64,000 bases of DNA from Pseudobutyrivibrio sp. ACV-2. GTDB lineage: Bacteria > Bacillota > Clostridia > Lachnospirales > Lachnospiraceae. Below are positions 32,895-43,402 of the stretch, one piece after another; position 1 is the stretch's first letter, and each line of letters opens with the position of its first letter. The translations under genes were made by a program, and so were the position numbers. The notes under the pieces were generated by a model, which did not search any database, was not told where the DNA came from, and saw only the letters and a list, made by a program, of their open reading frames with translations. The stretch covers positions 136,408 to 200,407 of the forward strand of contig NZ_FNQZ01000007.1 of NCBI RefSeq assembly GCF_900107545.1, in the 5' to 3' direction.

Positions 32895-34484
32895 ATGGCT
32901 TTTACAGTAGAAGAAGAGATTAAAAGACGTCGTACATTTGCGATTATATCCCATCCTGATGCAGGTAAGACTACACTTACTGAAAAGTTTTTGTTATATG
33001 GTGGACAGATTAATCTGGCCGGTTCAGTTAAAGGTAAGGCAACAGCTCGTCATGCTGTTTCTGACTGGATGGAAATCGAAAAGGAAAGAGGTATTTCTGT
33101 TACATCTTCAGTACTTCAGTTTGAGTATGATGGCTACTGCATAAATATCCTTGATACACCAGGACATCAGGACTTCTCAGAGGATACATATCGTACACTT
33201 ATGGCAGCAGATTCTGCTGTAATGGTCATCGATGCATCCAAGGGTGTAGAGGCTCAAACACGTAAGCTTTTCAAAGTATGTGTTATGAGACACATTCCTA
33301 TTTTTACATTCATCAACAAAATGGATAGAGATGCCAACGATACCTTTGAGCTTTTAGATGATATTGAAAACGAACTTGGCATTGCAACAGTTCCTGTTAA
33401 CTGGCCAATCGGCTCTGGTAAAGGCTTCAAGGGTGTATATGATAGAAATGAGCGTACTGTCCGTATGTTCTCTGATACTCAAAAGGGTACAAAGCAGGGA
33501 GAAGAACGCATCCTATCAATCGATGACCCTACTCTAAAGGATGAAATCGGTCAGGATAAATATGATCAGCTTATTGAAGAGCTTGAGCTTATCGATGGCG
33601 CAGGCGCAGAATTTGATCAGGAGCTTGTTACCAAGGGTGAGCTTTCTCCAGTGTTCTTTGGTTCAGCTCTTACCAACTTTGGTGTTGAGATATTCCTTGA
33701 ACATTTCCTTAAGATGACCTATAGTCCACTTCCTCGTAAGAGTGATATTGGAGAAATAAGTCCATTCTCTGAGGATTTCTCGGCATTTGTATTTAAGATT
33801 CAGGCAAACATGAACAAAGCCCATAGAGATAGAGTGGCATTCCTTCGTATCTGCTCAGGTACTTTTGATGCTACAAAAGATTATCTTCACGTACAGGGGG
33901 GAAGAAAAGCTAAGCTTTCAGCACCACAGCAGATGATGGCTGATGAACGTAAAATCGTTGATAAGGCCTATGCAGGCGATATCATTGGTGTATTTGATCC
34001 GGGTCTTTATAGCATTGGTGATACATTTACCTCAGCTAAAAAGCCATTCCAATTCGAGGGTATTCCAACCTTCGCGCCTGAGCATTTTGCTCGTGTTCGC
34101 CAGATAGATACCATGAAGCGTAAACAGTTCATGAAGGGTATCACCCAGATTGCTCAAGAAGGTGCTATTCAGATATTCCAGGAGTTCAACACTGGTATGG
34201 AAGAAATCATCGTTGGTGTTGTAGGTGTACTTCAGTTTGATGTTTTAAAGTATCGTTTAAACAACGAATACAACGTAGAAATCGGTCTTGAAAATCTTCC
34301 ATACGAACACATCAGATGGATTGAAGGAGATTACGATATAAATAAAATCTCCGGTACCTCTGACATGAAAAAAATAAAGGATTTACGTGACAGACCACTT
34401 TTATTGTTTGTCAATTCATGGTCAGTGGGAATGGTACAGGATAGAAACGAAGGTCTTGTATTATCAGAGTTTGGTACAAACTAG
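32895..34484 (+). CDS. prfC: Peptide chain release factor 3
   Basis: This 529-residue translational GTPase recycles RF1/RF2 after termination. It has the G1 motif SHPDAGKTT, G2 within GISVTSSVLQ, G3 DTPGHQD, G4 NKMDRD, and the RF3-specific GVVGVLQFDVLKYRLNNEYN segment near the C-terminus. The initial EEIKRRRTFAIISHPDAGKT is diagnostic of RF3 rather than EF-G. TGGAGG lies upstream of the ATG. It is a single gene closed by a terminator. Confidence 0.95.
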   Translation: MAFTVEEEIKRRRTFAIISHPDAGKTTLTEKFLLYGGQINLAGSVKGKATARHAVSDWMEIEKERGISVTSSVLQFEYDGYCINILDTPGHQDFSEDTYRTLMAADSAVMVIDASKGVEAQTRKLFKVCVMRHIPIFTFINKMDRDANDTFELLDDIENELGIATVPVNWPIGSGKGFKGVYDRNERTVRMFSDTQKGTKQGEERILSIDDPTLKDEIGQDKYDQLIEELELIDGAGAEFDQELVTKGELSPVFFGSALTNFGVEIFLEHFLKMTYSPLPRKSDIGEISPFSEDFSAFVFKIQANMNKAHRDRVAFLRICSGTFDATKDYLHVQGGRKAKLSAPQQMMADERKIVDKAYAGDIIGVFDPGLYSIGDTFTSAKKPFQFEGIPTFAPEHFARVRQIDTMKRKQFMKGITQIAQEGAIQIFQEFNTGMEEIIVGVVGVLQFDVLKYRLNNEYNVEIGLENLPYEHIRWIEGDYDINKISGTSDMKKIKDLRDRPLLLFVNSWSVGMVQDRNEGLVLSEFGTN

Positions 34485-34541
34485 GTTTATAATGCGTTAT
34501 AAAAATGCTTGACTTATATCATATAGATATGTATAGTAATG

Positions 34542-34570
34542 GGCAGTGGCAATCGCCACTGTCTTTTTGT
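34542..34570 (+). terminator. Intrinsic terminator after prfC
   Basis: GGCAGTGGC (34542-34550) pairs with GCCACTGTC (34555-34563) with one G-U pair, around the loop AATC, followed by a T-rich run. Confidence 0.92.
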
Positions 34571-34610
34571 TTTTTGTTTTATATTCTAAAATTTTTATCC
34601 CAATTTGTTG

Positions 34611-34639
34611 TTGACATTTAATACCCATTTCACTATTAT
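34611..34639 (+). promoter_or_regulatory. Promoter of recA
   Basis: A perfect TTGACA (34611-34616) and TATTAT (34634-34639) are spaced by 17 bp. The predicted start of transcription is about 34646, just before the SOS box. Confidence 0.88.
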
Positions 34640-34652
34640 TATATTTAAAGAA

Positions 34653-34666
34653 CGAACAATTGTTCC
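34653..34666. promoter_or_regulatory. LexA (SOS) box in the recA leader
   Basis: CGAACAATTGTTCC contains the palindrome GAAC-N4-GTTC and matches the Gram-positive LexA/DinR consensus CGAAC-N4-GTTCG in all but the last base. It lies directly after the predicted transcription start, suited to repression by LexA. Confidence 0.88.
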
Positions 34667-34684
34667 GAACGGAGGTTTTATAAA

Positions 34685-35734
34685 ATGGCAAACGAAGATA
34701 AGTTAAAAGCTTTAGATGCAGCGATTTCTCAGATAGAAAAACAATATGGTAAGGGCTCAGTAATGAAGCTTGGCGAGGGTGCTAACATCCAGGTAGAGAC
34801 AGTTCCTACAGGTTCTATCAGTCTTGACATAGCTCTTGGCCAGGGTGGTTTTCCTAAGGGCCGTATCATCGAAATATATGGACCTGAATCTTCTGGTAAG
34901 ACTACACTTGCACTTCATGCAGTAGCAGAGGTTCAAAAGGCTGGCGGTATTGCAGGCTTCATCGATGCTGAGCACGCATTGGATCCTAAATATGCTAAGG
35001 CTATCGGTGTTAACATTGATGATTTATATATTTCTCAGCCAGACAATGGTGAACAGGCACTTGAAATCACAGAGACTATGGTTCGCTCGGGCGCTATGGA
35101 TATTATCGTAGTGGATTCAGTTGCAGCACTTGTACCAAAGGCTGAAATCGACGGAGATATGGGTGATAGCCATGTAGGTCTTCATGCACGTCTTATGTCA
35201 CAGGCTATGAGAAAGCTTACAGGTATTGTTGCAAAGACTAATTGTGTAGTTATCTTCATCAACCAGCTTCGTGAAAAGGTTGGTGTTATGTTTGGTAATC
35301 CAGAGACTACTACAGGTGGACGTGCGCTTAAGTTCTATGCATCAGTTCGTATTGATGTACGTCGTATCGAGGCATTAAAGCAGAACGGTGAAGTCATCGG
35401 CAACAGAACTCGTGCTAAAATCGTTAAGAACAAGGTGGCACCACCATTCAGAGAAGCAGAATTTGATATCATGTTTGGTGAGGGTATCTCCCGCGAAGGC
35501 GATATTCTTGATGTAGCTACAAATCTTGATATTGTTCAGAAATCTGGTGCATGGTATGCATATCTTGGCGAAAAGATTGGTCAGGGTCGTGAAAATGCAA
35601 AGAACTATCTAAAGCAGAACCCAGAAGTTTGCGAAGAAATCGCCAGTGCAATTCGTGATCACTATGCAGAGGCTGACGAAAGTGAAGTTGGACTCGTTGG
35701 TGGTGAAAAGGACGATGTAGAGGTTGTTGAGTAA
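34685..35734 (+). CDS. recA: Recombinase RecA
   Basis: This 349-residue protein catalyses strand exchange and triggers LexA self-cleavage. It has the Walker A GPESSGKT (residues 66-73), the MAW-like [34 protein letters not shown], the DNA-binding loop [21 protein letters not shown] and an acidic C-terminal tail. Length is standard. Transcription starts at a consensus promoter with an SOS box, and GGAGG precedes the ATG. recX follows two bases after the stop. Confidence 0.98.
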   Translation: MANEDKLKALDAAISQIEKQYGKGSVMKLGEGANIQVETVPTGSISLDIALGQGGFPKGRIIEIYGPESSGKTTLALHAVAEVQKAGGIAGFIDAEHALDPKYAKAIGVNIDDLYISQPDNGEQALEITETMVRSGAMDIIVVDSVAALVPKAEIDGDMGDSHVGLHARLMSQAMRKLTGIVAKTNCVVIFINQLREKVGVMFGNPETTTGGRALKFYASVRIDVRRIEALKQNGEVIGNRTRAKIVKNKVAPPFREAEFDIMFGEGISREGDILDVATNLDIVQKSGAWYAYLGEKIGQGRENAKNYLKQNPEVCEEIASAIRDHYAEADESEVGLVGGEKDDVEVVE

Positions 35735-35736
35735 TC

Positions 35737-36330
35737 ATGGAAATTACATCTCTTGTTAAATTAACCAAGGGAAGAGCTAAAATCTGTCTCGATAACGGGG
35801 CAGATTTTGTTCTATATAAAAAAGAATATGAGCATTATGGAATAGAAGAAGGAGCAGAACTGTCAGAACTTCAATACGAAGAAATCCTTACAGAAATTCT
35901 TATTCCCAGATGTAAAAAACGAGCCCTTCATCTGCTGGAAAAACAGGATCGCTCAGAGAAAAACTTACGAGATAAGCTTTCAGAAGGCGGCTATTCTTCT
36001 GATATTATTGATATCGCTATAGACTATATAAACGACTATGGTTACATAGACGATGCCAGAATGGCTGCAAGTCATGTGCGCTTTTATCAGGATAGTCGCA
36101 GCAGACAGCGGTTAAAGCAGGATCTTTTAGGCAAAGGTATTTCTTCAGATATTATTGAGCGTGTATTAGATGAAGAATACACAGTCGATGAGCAGGATTT
36201 AATAGAAAAACTTCTTGCAAAAAAGCATTATGACAAGGAAACTGCCACCTATGAGGACCGTGGAAAAATTTATCGCTTCCTTGCATCCAGGGGATTTTCA
36301 TCGGACACAATCAATCGTGCGCTAAGCTAG
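35737..36330 (+). CDS. recX: Regulatory protein RecX
   Basis: This 197-residue RecX is made of repeated three-helix units with motifs RALHLLEKQDRSEKNLRDKL, GYSSDIIDIAIDYINDYGY and IDDARMAASHVRFY. RecX inhibits and tunes RecA filaments. It is immediately downstream of recA, spaced by two bases, so both share the SOS-regulated transcript. Length is within the usual range for Firmicute RecX. Confidence 0.92.
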   Translation: MEITSLVKLTKGRAKICLDNGADFVLYKKEYEHYGIEEGAELSELQYEEILTEILIPRCKKRALHLLEKQDRSEKNLRDKLSEGGYSSDIIDIAIDYINDYGYIDDARMAASHVRFYQDSRSRQRLKQDLLGKGISSDIIERVLDEEYTVDEQDLIEKLLAKKHYDKETATYEDRGKIYRFLASRGFSSDTINRALS

Positions 36331-36384
36331 AGAATATAAGCAATTATAGATAGCTTTGATACACTATATATTGTATGCACAGTC

Positions 36385-36413
36385 TTGACATAAACCCATT
36401 ATAAAGTTAAACT
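36385..36413 (+). promoter_or_regulatory. Promoter of rny
   Basis: TTGACA (36385-36390), 17 bp, TAAACT (36408-36413) lies about 80 bases upstream of the rny start. Confidence 0.7.
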
Positions 36414-36494
36414 ATTTACATTGATATGTATAAATGAGAGCCTTTATAGCTTTTATTTTATATTCAATTAAGAATTTAATAAGGAGGTGCTCCT

Positions 36495-38042
36495 GTGGCA
36501 GTGACGATTATTGTAGCTATCGTTGCTGTTGTAGTTGCAGTTGTTGCGACTCTTGTTGTTTCAAACAACATTCACGAGAAACAAGGTCAGAAAAAGATTG
36601 GTTCTGCTGAGGAAAAGGCTCGTGAAATCATTGATGAAGCAGTTAAGAGTGCGGAGGCAAAGAAGAGAGAGGCAATGCTTGAGGCAAAGGAAGATGTCAT
36701 GAAGCAGAAGAATGATCTCGACAAAGAAATCCGCGAGCGCAGAGCAGAAATCCAGCGTAGCGAGCATAGAATTTCTCAAAAGGAAGATAACCTTGAGAAA
36801 AAGCTTGATGCCGTTGAAAAACGTGAAGCAGAATTTGCTCGTCAGGAACAGCAGCTTAACAAACAGCGCGAGGAAGTAGCAAAGCTTAATCAGCAGCGCG
36901 TACAGGAACTAGAAAGAATCTCAGGACTTACCTCCGAACAAGCAAAAGAACAACTTTTAAAATCTGTAGAAGAAGACGTCAAACTAGACGCAGCAAAGCT
37001 TATCAAGGAAAGCCTTGCACAAGCAAAGGATGAGGCAGAAAAAAAAGCACGAGAAATCGTAGTTAGTGCTATTCAGAAATGTTCAGCAGATCATGTGGCA
37101 GAGACTACTATTTCCGTAGTACAGCTTCCAAACGATGAAATGAAGGGTCGTATCATTGGTCGTGAGGGTAGAAATATCCGTACACTTGAGACAATGACAG
37201 GTGTTGAGCTTATCATTGATGATACACCAGAGGCAGTTATCTTATCTGCATTTGATCCAGTGAGACGTGAAATTGCACGTATTGCACTTGAAAAACTCAT
37301 CGTTGATGGTCGAATTCATCCAGCTAGAATTGAAGAGACTGTAGAAAAAGCTAAGAAGGAAGTTGAACAGCAAATCCGTGAGGAAGGCGATGCCGCTGCA
37401 CTTGAGGTTGGTGTTCAGGGAATTCATCCTGAACTTCTTAGATTACTTGGAAAGATGAAATTCAGAACTAGCTACGGGCAGAATGTGTTAAAGCATTCTA
37501 TCGAAGTTGCTCAGTTATCAGGATTACTTGCTGCAGAGCTTGGTCTTGATGTAAGAGTAGCTAAACGAGCTGGTTTACTCCATGACATTGGAAAGGCAGT
37601 AGATAGAGAGCAGGAGGGTACACACGTACAGCTTGGTGCAGATCTCTGCCGTAAGTACAAAGAGTCTCAGACAGTAGTAAATGCTGTTGAGGCACATCAT
37701 GGCGACGTAGAGCCAGAGACACTTATAGCTTGCATCGTACAGGCGGCTGACACAATTAGTGCAGCAAGACCTGGAGCACGTCGCGAGGCTATGGAGACAT
37801 ACACAAACAGATTAAAAGAACTTGAAGAGATTTCTAACAGCTTCAAGGGTGTTGATAAATCTTTTGCTATTCAAGCAGGTAGAGAGATTCGAATCATGGT
37901 GGTTCCTGAACAGGTTACAGATGCCGATATGGTCATCATGGCTAGGGATATTTCAAAGCAGATTGAGAATCAGCTAGAATATCCTGGACAGATCAAGGTG
38001 AATGTAATTCGTGAATCACGAGTTACCGATTACGCGAAGTAA
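36495..38042 (+). CDS. rny: Ribonuclease Y
   Basis: This 515-residue membrane-anchored endoribonuclease initiates mRNA decay. It has one N-terminal transmembrane helix ([20 protein letters not shown]), a long charged coiled coil to about residue 205, a KH RNA-binding domain ([17 protein letters not shown]), and an HD domain with [10 protein letters not shown] (His363, Asp364). The start is GTG at 36495 after AAGGAGG. It has its own promoter and ends in a hairpin. Confidence 0.96.
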   Translation: MAVTIIVAIVAVVVAVVATLVVSNNIHEKQGQKKIGSAEEKAREIIDEAVKSAEAKKREAMLEAKEDVMKQKNDLDKEIRERRAEIQRSEHRISQKEDNLEKKLDAVEKREAEFARQEQQLNKQREEVAKLNQQRVQELERISGLTSEQAKEQLLKSVEEDVKLDAAKLIKESLAQAKDEAEKKAREIVVSAIQKCSADHVAETTISVVQLPNDEMKGRIIGREGRNIRTLETMTGVELIIDDTPEAVILSAFDPVRREIARIALEKLIVDGRIHPARIEETVEKAKKEVEQQIREEGDAAALEVGVQGIHPELLRLLGKMKFRTSYGQNVLKHSIEVAQLSGLLAAELGLDVRVAKRAGLLHDIGKAVDREQEGTHVQLGADLCRKYKESQTVVNAVEAHHGDVEPETLIACIVQAADTISAARPGARREAMETYTNRLKELEEISNSFKGVDKSFAIQAGREIRIMVVPEQVTDADMVIMARDISKQIENQLEYPGQIKVNVIRESRVTDYAK

Positions 38043-38050
38043 ATTTTTAG

Positions 38051-38076
38051 GCGGTTGGTTTTCCAGCCGCTTATTT
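38051..38076 (+). terminator. Hairpin after rny
   Basis: GCGGTTGG (38051-38058) pairs with CCAGCCGC (38063-38070) with one G-U pair around TTTT, followed by TTATTTT. It lies between rny and the Nudix gene and may terminate only part of the transcripts. Confidence 0.72.
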
Positions 38077-38090
38077 TAATGGAGAACAAA

Positions 38091-38627
38091 ATGGATCAGT
38101 TAAAAAGAATCGATAGAAAATTAATACATAGGGGCACAATTCTGGATATATATGAAGATACAATGCAACTTCCTAATGGAAAAACTGAGAAGTGGGATTT
38201 TGTAAGTCATCGAATGGGAGCTGCTTGTGTCCTTGCTGTTGAACCAGATGGCAAAATTCTTATGGTACGTCAATATAGGAATGCACTTGAGAGGGAAACG
38301 TTAGAGGTGCCGGCGGGAAAACGTGATTCTTTAAATGAAGATACATCTATTTGTGCGGCAAGAGAGTTAGAGGAGGAAACGGGCTATAAAGCAGGAAAAT
38401 TAGAAAAAATTCTTTCACTTAAGTCTACGGTTGCCTTCTGTGATGAAATGATAGATGTGTATCTTGCTACAGATTTACAGAAACTGGGAGGACAGCATCT
38501 AGACGAATCTGAAGATATTAACGTTGAATCATGGAAACTCGAAGATTTAATGGAAATGTGCTATTCAGGAAAAATTCAAGATGCAAAAACTGTTGCGGCT
38601 ATTATGGCCTATGCTGCTAGAAGATAG
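38091..38627 (+). CDS. Nudix hydrolase, probable ADP-ribose pyrophosphatase
   Basis: This protein of 178 residues carries the Nudix box as LEVPAGKRD followed by CAARELEEETGYKAG (GX5EX7REUXEEXGU pattern) and the VRQYRNALERETLE segment typical of ADP-sugar pyrophosphatases. It would hydrolyse ADP-ribose or related nucleotide sugars. The start is ATG 38091, six bases after GGAG; upstream in-frame starts lie inside the rny terminator and are unlikely. A terminator follows. Confidence 0.87.
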   Translation: MDQLKRIDRKLIHRGTILDIYEDTMQLPNGKTEKWDFVSHRMGAACVLAVEPDGKILMVRQYRNALERETLEVPAGKRDSLNEDTSICAARELEEETGYKAGKLEKILSLKSTVAFCDEMIDVYLATDLQKLGGQHLDESEDINVESWKLEDLMEMCYSGKIQDAKTVAAIMAYAARR

Positions 38628-38684
38628 TTTGTTTTTTATGTACAGAATTAATTAAGATTATTTATATTTTATTGTTTACTATGA

Positions 38685-38725
38685 AAGAGAGATTAAAGCG
38701 ATAAAGTTTTAGTCTCTCTTTTTCT
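38685..38725 (+). terminator. Intrinsic terminator after the Nudix gene
   Basis: AAGAGAGATTAAA (38685-38697) pairs with TTTAGTCTCTCTT (38708-38720) with one mismatch or wobble, followed by more T residues. Confidence 0.85.
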
Positions 38726-38794
38726 ATGTGCAAATTGCACTATATATAACATGAATAAATTGTGCTAAATTGCTAATTGTACTCGTATAAATAC

Positions 38795-38823
38795 AAGACA
38801 ACGTTATAAAACAATGCTATAAT
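38795..38823 (+). promoter_or_regulatory. Extended -10 promoter of the chemoreceptor gene
   Basis: AAGACA (38795-38800), 17 bp, and TATAAT (38818-38823) preceded by TGC give a TGnTATAAT extended -10. No convincing sigma-D motility promoter was found. Confidence 0.6.
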
Positions 38824-38883
38824 GCAAAACATGTTCACGAAAATAACACAAATTAAACACAAAAAATACATGGAGGTATGACA

Positions 38884-40875
38884 ATGAAATTTAAGGCATC
38901 ACTATTTTCAAGTGTAAAAACAAAGCTGATTATTGCAATGGTAGCAATCGCAGCTATTCCACTTCTTGTTGCAACATCTATTAGCTATTATTCTTCTACG
39001 AAAGAAGCAAAGCAGTTGGCTAAGGATGATAACGAATGGGCAGCATGGTATTTGCAGGCATCTTTAAATACTATCTTTTCAAAAGGTGAATCTGCATTAT
39101 ATTCAGTAGCCTCTTCACAGGATACTGTAGATTTTCTTACTTCTGGTGAAAACGGTTCAAAGGTAAGAAAGCAAATGCAGTATATCAATTCTGTTTTAGC
39201 TGACGGTAATGAGATGACTCTTGTTAACACCTCCGGAAAGATGGTTCTTAGAAGCGATGACAGAGAATTATCTGATGTAGCTTCGAGAGATTATTTCAAG
39301 GGAGCCATGAAGGGACAAACCACTGCTTCAGAGGTAATGGTAAGCAGCTCAACAAAACTCAGAAGTATTTGTCTTGCAGTTCCAGTATATCAGACTGGTA
39401 CAAAAAATATAATTGGTGTTTTATATAGAAGCTATGATTTAGCTCAGTTACATGAGGTTCTTGTTGATGCAGGCGGAGAATCATTTATTGTGGATAAGGA
39501 TGGTACATTAGCTGCTCATTCACTATATGAGATTTCAGCTGATGATGAACCTATGTTATTGACAGATACTCCTTTTATGACATCTGATGCGATAGAGGGT
39601 ACTTACGAATGTGTAATGGATGATGTTCCATTATATGTTTCTTATGTAAAGGAGCCTATTACTGGCGTTACAGCATGCATGACTGTTTCTATTAACAAAG
39701 TTGTATATGAAGCAAGAATGTCAGCATTAACTACTGTGGTAATTGGCATAGTACTTCTTATAATTGGTGCAATAATTGCTTTCTTTATTGCTAACAACTT
39801 TACTAAGCCTATTCTTGCGGTAAACCTCGCACTTTCAGAGCTTGCAGAGGGACATTTTAACAGAATTGATGAGTACACAGATCGTGAAGATGAGTTTGGA
39901 CATATTGTAAATAATACAAACTTTCTTATGGACAAACTTTCATCTATCGTAGGAAGTATTGTAGATTCTTCAAACAACGTAGGAGAGTCTTCAGATGAAT
40001 TGTCATTAATGGCGAATCAGATTGCTGCAACTGCAGAAAGCGTTGCAGTTGCTGTACAGCAGATTGCAAGCGGTGCAGTACAGCAGGCAGAGGAAATTCA
40101 GGCAGCAGCAAAGAGCACAAATGTTATTACAGATGCTGTAGAAAATGTACAGGACTCGACAACAGAGATGACATCACTTGCAGATAGAATGAAGAAGGCT
40201 TCTGAGGCATCTAGCTCTTCACTTGCTATTCTTCAGAATACAAGCACATCAATGACTATTAAAATTGAGGAAATTGCTACAAAGATTTCTTCAACACAGA
40301 ATGCAGTTACAAACATCAATGAGCGTGTTGAAGGTATTTCTGATATCGCTTCACAGACAAATCTTCTTTCACTTAACGCTTCTATTGAAGCGGCAAGAGC
40401 TGGAGAGGCAGGAAGTGGATTTGCAGTAGTTGCAGAGGAAATTAGAAAGCTTGCTGATAACTCAGAAAGTCTTGCTTCTGAAATCAGAGTTTTAATGGAT
40501 GAACTGTTACAGGAAGCTGAACAGGCAGTTAAGGCAGCTGGTTTTGTTATGGATGGAAATATAGAGCAGCAGAAAGCATTAGGTGAGACTCTTGAGGCAG
40601 TTCACGGAATGCTTGATGATATCGACGAGACAGTTTCAAGTGTGACAAAGATTTCTGACCATGCAGATACATGTGTTTCTTCAAATACAGTAGTTGCTAA
40701 TGCTATGACTTCACTTTCTGCTATCTCAGAGGAAAATGCTGCTTCATCAGAGACAACAGGTGCATCAGTAGAGGAGCTTTCTGCTACTGTTTCAACTCTT
40801 GCTGAGTCGGCTAATCACCTTAGAGGTATCGCTGAAAGCTTAAATAATGAAATGAAGTTCTTTAAGATTGCATAG
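38884..40875 (+). CDS. Methyl-accepting chemotaxis protein
   Basis: This protein of about 663 residues is a membrane chemoreceptor. TM1 lies near residues 12-34, followed by an extracellular Cache-type sensor (to about 275) with [14 protein letters not shown] and [16 protein letters not shown]2 lies at about 281-304 ([19 protein letters not shown]), then a HAMP region, and the cytoplasmic signalling domain whose hairpin tip reads [20 protein letters not shown]. The ATG at 38884 is favoured over 38878 because GGAGG abuts the latter. A CheW gene follows 10 bases later. The ligand is unknown. Confidence 0.93.
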   Translation: MKFKASLFSSVKTKLIIAMVAIAAIPLLVATSISYYSSTKEAKQLAKDDNEWAAWYLQASLNTIFSKGESALYSVASSQDTVDFLTSGENGSKVRKQMQYINSVLADGNEMTLVNTSGKMVLRSDDRELSDVASRDYFKGAMKGQTTASEVMVSSSTKLRSICLAVPVYQTGTKNIIGVLYRSYDLAQLHEVLVDAGGESFIVDKDGTLAAHSLYEISADDEPMLLTDTPFMTSDAIEGTYECVMDDVPLYVSYVKEPITGVTACMTVSINKVVYEARMSALTTVVIGIVLLIIGAIIAFFIANNFTKPILAVNLALSELAEGHFNRIDEYTDREDEFGHIVNNTNFLMDKLSSIVGSIVDSSNNVGESSDELSLMANQIAATAESVAVAVQQIASGAVQQAEEIQAAAKSTNVITDAVENVQDSTTEMTSLADRMKKASEASSSSLAILQNTSTSMTIKIEEIATKISSTQNAVTNINERVEGISDIASQTNLLSLNASIEAARAGEAGSGFAVVAEEIRKLADNSESLASEIRVLMDELLQEAEQAVKAAGFVMDGNIEQQKALGETLEAVHGMLDDIDETVSSVTKISDHADTCVSSNTVVANAMTSLSAISEENAASSETTGASVEELSATVSTLAESANHLRGIAESLNNEMKFFKIA

Positions 40876-40885
40876 GAGAACAAAA

Positions 40886-41338
40886 ATGAACGATTTAACA
40901 GTTATTAATACGGAAAAAAATGAGGAAAAACAATATGTTGTTTTCCTCATTAATAAAGAATACTTTGGAATTGATATTTCAAATATTAACAGTATCATCC
41001 AAATGCCAAATATTACCAGTGTTCCAAACGGACCTGAATATTTATTAGGCATGACTAATGTTCGTGACAGAGTAATCCCTATTGTAAGCTTGCATAAAAG
41101 AATGAATTATGGGGAAGAGTGTATTACAAAGGACTCTCGCGTAATTATTCTTAACCTTGAAAATGACGAGCTTATGGGAGTTGTCGTTGATGATGTCAAG
41201 GAAGTAATAAAAATTGCAAATGATGAAATTCAGGATTCATCTCCATTCGTAAAGAAGGAAGAGTCCTTCATTAGTGGAGTTGGTAGAAAGGAAAATAACC
41301 TGATTTCAATATTTGAGGTTTCATCACTTATAGCTTAA
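40886..41338 (+). CDS. cheW: CheW-like chemotaxis coupling protein
   Basis: This protein of 150 residues has the CheW fold motifs EKQYVVFLINKEYFGIDIS, ITSVPNGPEYLLGMTNVRD and LMGVVVDDVKEV. CheW links chemoreceptors to the CheA kinase. The ATG at 40886 follows AGGAGAAC at good spacing and lies 10 bases after the chemoreceptor stop, so this receptor and coupler are made together. No CheA or flagellar gene is in the window. Confidence 0.93.
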   Translation: MNDLTVINTEKNEEKQYVVFLINKEYFGIDISNINSIIQMPNITSVPNGPEYLLGMTNVRDRVIPIVSLHKRMNYGEECITKDSRVIILNLENDELMGVVVDDVKEVIKIANDEIQDSSPFVKKEESFISGVGRKENNLISIFEVSSLIA

Positions 41339-41370
41339 TTTCTAAGGATAATTTATACGTCATTCTGCTA

Positions 41371-42402
41371 TTAATTGCGCTCAGCAATTGTGTAAAGCAG
41401 ATGACGTGTATCTTCCCATCCAAGACATGGGTCAGTGATTGATTGTCCGTAGGTCTGGTGGTCAGAGATAGGCTGGCATCCTTCTACAAGGTAACTTTCA
41501 ATCATGACACCCTTTACAAGGCTCTTTATAGCATCTGAGTGATTGCGGTTGTGCATCACTTCTTTAACAATTCTGATTTGTTCTTTAAATTGCTTATTTG
41601 AGTTAGAGTGGTTTGCATCAATAATGCAGGCTGGATTTACTAAATCCATTTGCTCGTACATATTGTGAAGGCGAATAAGGTCTTCGTAGTGATAATTCTG
41701 TGTACTGTTGCCATGCTTTGAAACTGCACCTCTAAGGATAGTGTGAGCAAGTGGATTTCCGCTTGTTTTAACCTCGTATCCTGAAAATGTGAAATGATGT
41801 GGATGCTGAGCAGCATATACGGAATTAAGCATTACAGAAAAATCACCTGAAGTAGGGTTTTTCATACCTGAGGCAACATCGAAGCCTGATACTGTGAGTC
41901 TGTGATGCTGATCCTCGACAGAACGTGCGCCGATTGCCACATAAGACAAAAGGTCATCGACATATCCCCAGTTTTCAGGGTATAGCATTTCATCAGCTGC
42001 TGTTAGCTCTGATTCTGTCATGGCGCGGATGTGCATCTTTCTCATTGCGATAAGTCCTGCCACCATATCAGGAGCTTCATTTGGGTCAGGTTGAGAAGCA
42101 ATTCCTTTGTAGCCACTTCCTGTAGTGCGTGGTTTGTTTGTATAAATACGAGGAACAACAAGTACTTTATCTTTAATATCTTCGGCTACCCTTGAAAGCT
42201 TGCTGATATATTCGCATACTGCATCTTCATTATCAGCTGAGCATGGACCAATGATACATAGAAATCTGTCGTCTTTTCCTGTAATAATATCAGCAACTTC
42301 CTTATCACGCTGAAGCTTTATTTGCTGTACCTTTTCAGGTACTGGAAGCATTTCTTTTATTTCCTCTGGTGTAGGCAATTTCTTTAAGTAAGTGAAACTC
42401 AT
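41371..42402 (-). CDS. aroF: 3-deoxy-7-phosphoheptulonate synthase (DAHP synthase, class I)
   Basis: This protein of 343 residues catalyses the first shikimate-pathway step from phosphoenolpyruvate and erythrose 4-phosphate. Class I motifs are CIIGPCSADNEDAV, PRTTGSGYKG, GARSVEDQHHR and CIIDANHSNSNKQF. The start is placed at 42402, with a GAGGA site upstream on the minus strand, giving MSFTYLKKLPTPEEIK; a longer frame to 42525 would run into aroE. It lies 22 bases after aroE. Feedback specificity is not apparent. Confidence 0.94.
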   Translation of the reverse strand: MSFTYLKKLPTPEEIKEMLPVPEKVQQIKLQRDKEVADIITGKDDRFLCIIGPCSADNEDAVCEYISKLSRVAEDIKDKVLVVPRIYTNKPRTTGSGYKGIASQPDPNEAPDMVAGLIAMRKMHIRAMTESELTAADEMLYPENWGYVDDLLSYVAIGARSVEDQHHRLTVSGFDVASGMKNPTSGDFSVMLNSVYAAQHPHHFTFSGYEVKTSGNPLAHTILRGAVSKHGNSTQNYHYEDLIRLHNMYEQMDLVNPACIIDANHSNSNKQFKEQIRIVKEVMHNRNHSDAIKSLVKGVMIESYLVEGCQPISDHQTYGQSITDPCLGWEDTRHLLYTIAERN

Positions 42403-42424
42403 TTTTATTCCTCGATTCTTTTCA

Positions 42425-43279
42425 TTAACTGAAATATTTTTCTTTAACAATATCAACAGGCATATCTTGGCCCGTCCATAGTTTGAAAGCAGCTGCTCCC
42501 TGATAAAGAAGCATGAGCTTTCCATTCATTGTCTTGCAGCCCTTTGATGCGGCATCCTTAAGAAGTCGGGTGCGCTCTGGATGATAGATAGTGTCGCATA
42601 CAGCAAGTCCCTGATGAAGAAATTCCTTTGGGATTAAAGATGTGTCATCATCGCCCATTCCAACATTGGTCCCATTGATTAGTATGTCGCTTTCCTGTAG
42701 ACAAAATTCTAATATGTCATTATCGGCCATATCATATACGAAGCAGTCGCAACCAGTAGATTTTGTGATTCTATTTGCAAAATCAACTACCTTATCAAAG
42801 GTGAAATTCTTCCTTTTAAAGATATTGATTTTAGAAACACCTTCTAAGGCAGCCTGGGTGACGATAGAGGTTGCAACACCACCTGCACCAAGGATAGTAA
42901 TAGTAGAACCTTTAAATTTGATATCTGACTCCGTCATGGATCTTAAGAAACCGATTCCGTCTGTGGTATAGCCCTTAAGTCTACCATTATCATTTACTAC
43001 CGTATTTACGGAGTGAGAGAGCGATGCAGCGCTGTCCATTTCGTCTAAAAAAGGAATGATTGCATTTTTAAATGGCATTGTAAGATTGAAACCTGCACAG
43101 CCAATAGCTTTCAGGCCATTTACGGCATCTGCAAATTTATCTTCATCAACGCCAAAGGCCATATATGAATAATCTAAAGAAAGCTCATCAAAAGCTGTGT
43201 TATGCATTGCTGGAGATATGCTGTGAGAAACAGGATTTCCAAGCAAGCAGATGAGTTTAGTAGTTCCTGTTGGATTCAT
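42425..43279 (-). CDS. aroE: Shikimate dehydrogenase
   Basis: This 284-residue enzyme reduces 3-dehydroshikimate with NADPH. It has the substrate-binding LLGNPVSHSISPAMHN, the catalytic Lys in NLTMPFKNAI, the cofactor loop ILGAGGVATSIV and INGTNVGMGDDD. Length is standard. GGGAGGAA precedes the start at 43279. It is the first gene of a two-gene minus-strand aromatic amino acid unit with aroF. Confidence 0.93.
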   Translation of the reverse strand: MNPTGTTKLICLLGNPVSHSISPAMHNTAFDELSLDYSYMAFGVDEDKFADAVNGLKAIGCAGFNLTMPFKNAIIPFLDEMDSAASLSHSVNTVVNDNGRLKGYTTDGIGFLRSMTESDIKFKGSTITILGAGGVATSIVTQAALEGVSKINIFKRKNFTFDKVVDFANRITKSTGCDCFVYDMADNDILEFCLQESDILINGTNVGMGDDDTSLIPKEFLHQGLAVCDTIYHPERTRLLKDAASKGCKTMNGKLMLLYQGAAAFKLWTGQDMPVDIVKEKYFS

Positions 43280-43356
43280 ACAATTTCCTCCCTTTATAAT
43301 TTACAATATAGTGTAGTTTATTGTAGCACTTTAATCAACTAAAGTTTTTTAAAAGT

Positions 43357-43385
43357 TTGATGTGAATAGTAAGTTGTGTTAAAAT
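43357..43385 (+). promoter_or_regulatory. Promoter of tRNA-Arg
   Basis: TTGATG (43357-43362), 17 bp, TAAAAT (43380-43385) lies 17 bases before the tRNA 5' end. Confidence 0.68.
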
Positions 43386-43402
43386 AATTCGGCAGGCATT
43401 TC

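Noticed and set aside
42403-42525. N-terminal extension of the DAHP synthase
   Set aside because: It would overlap aroE, adds residues not seen in the family, and the ATG at 42402 has a GAGGA site.
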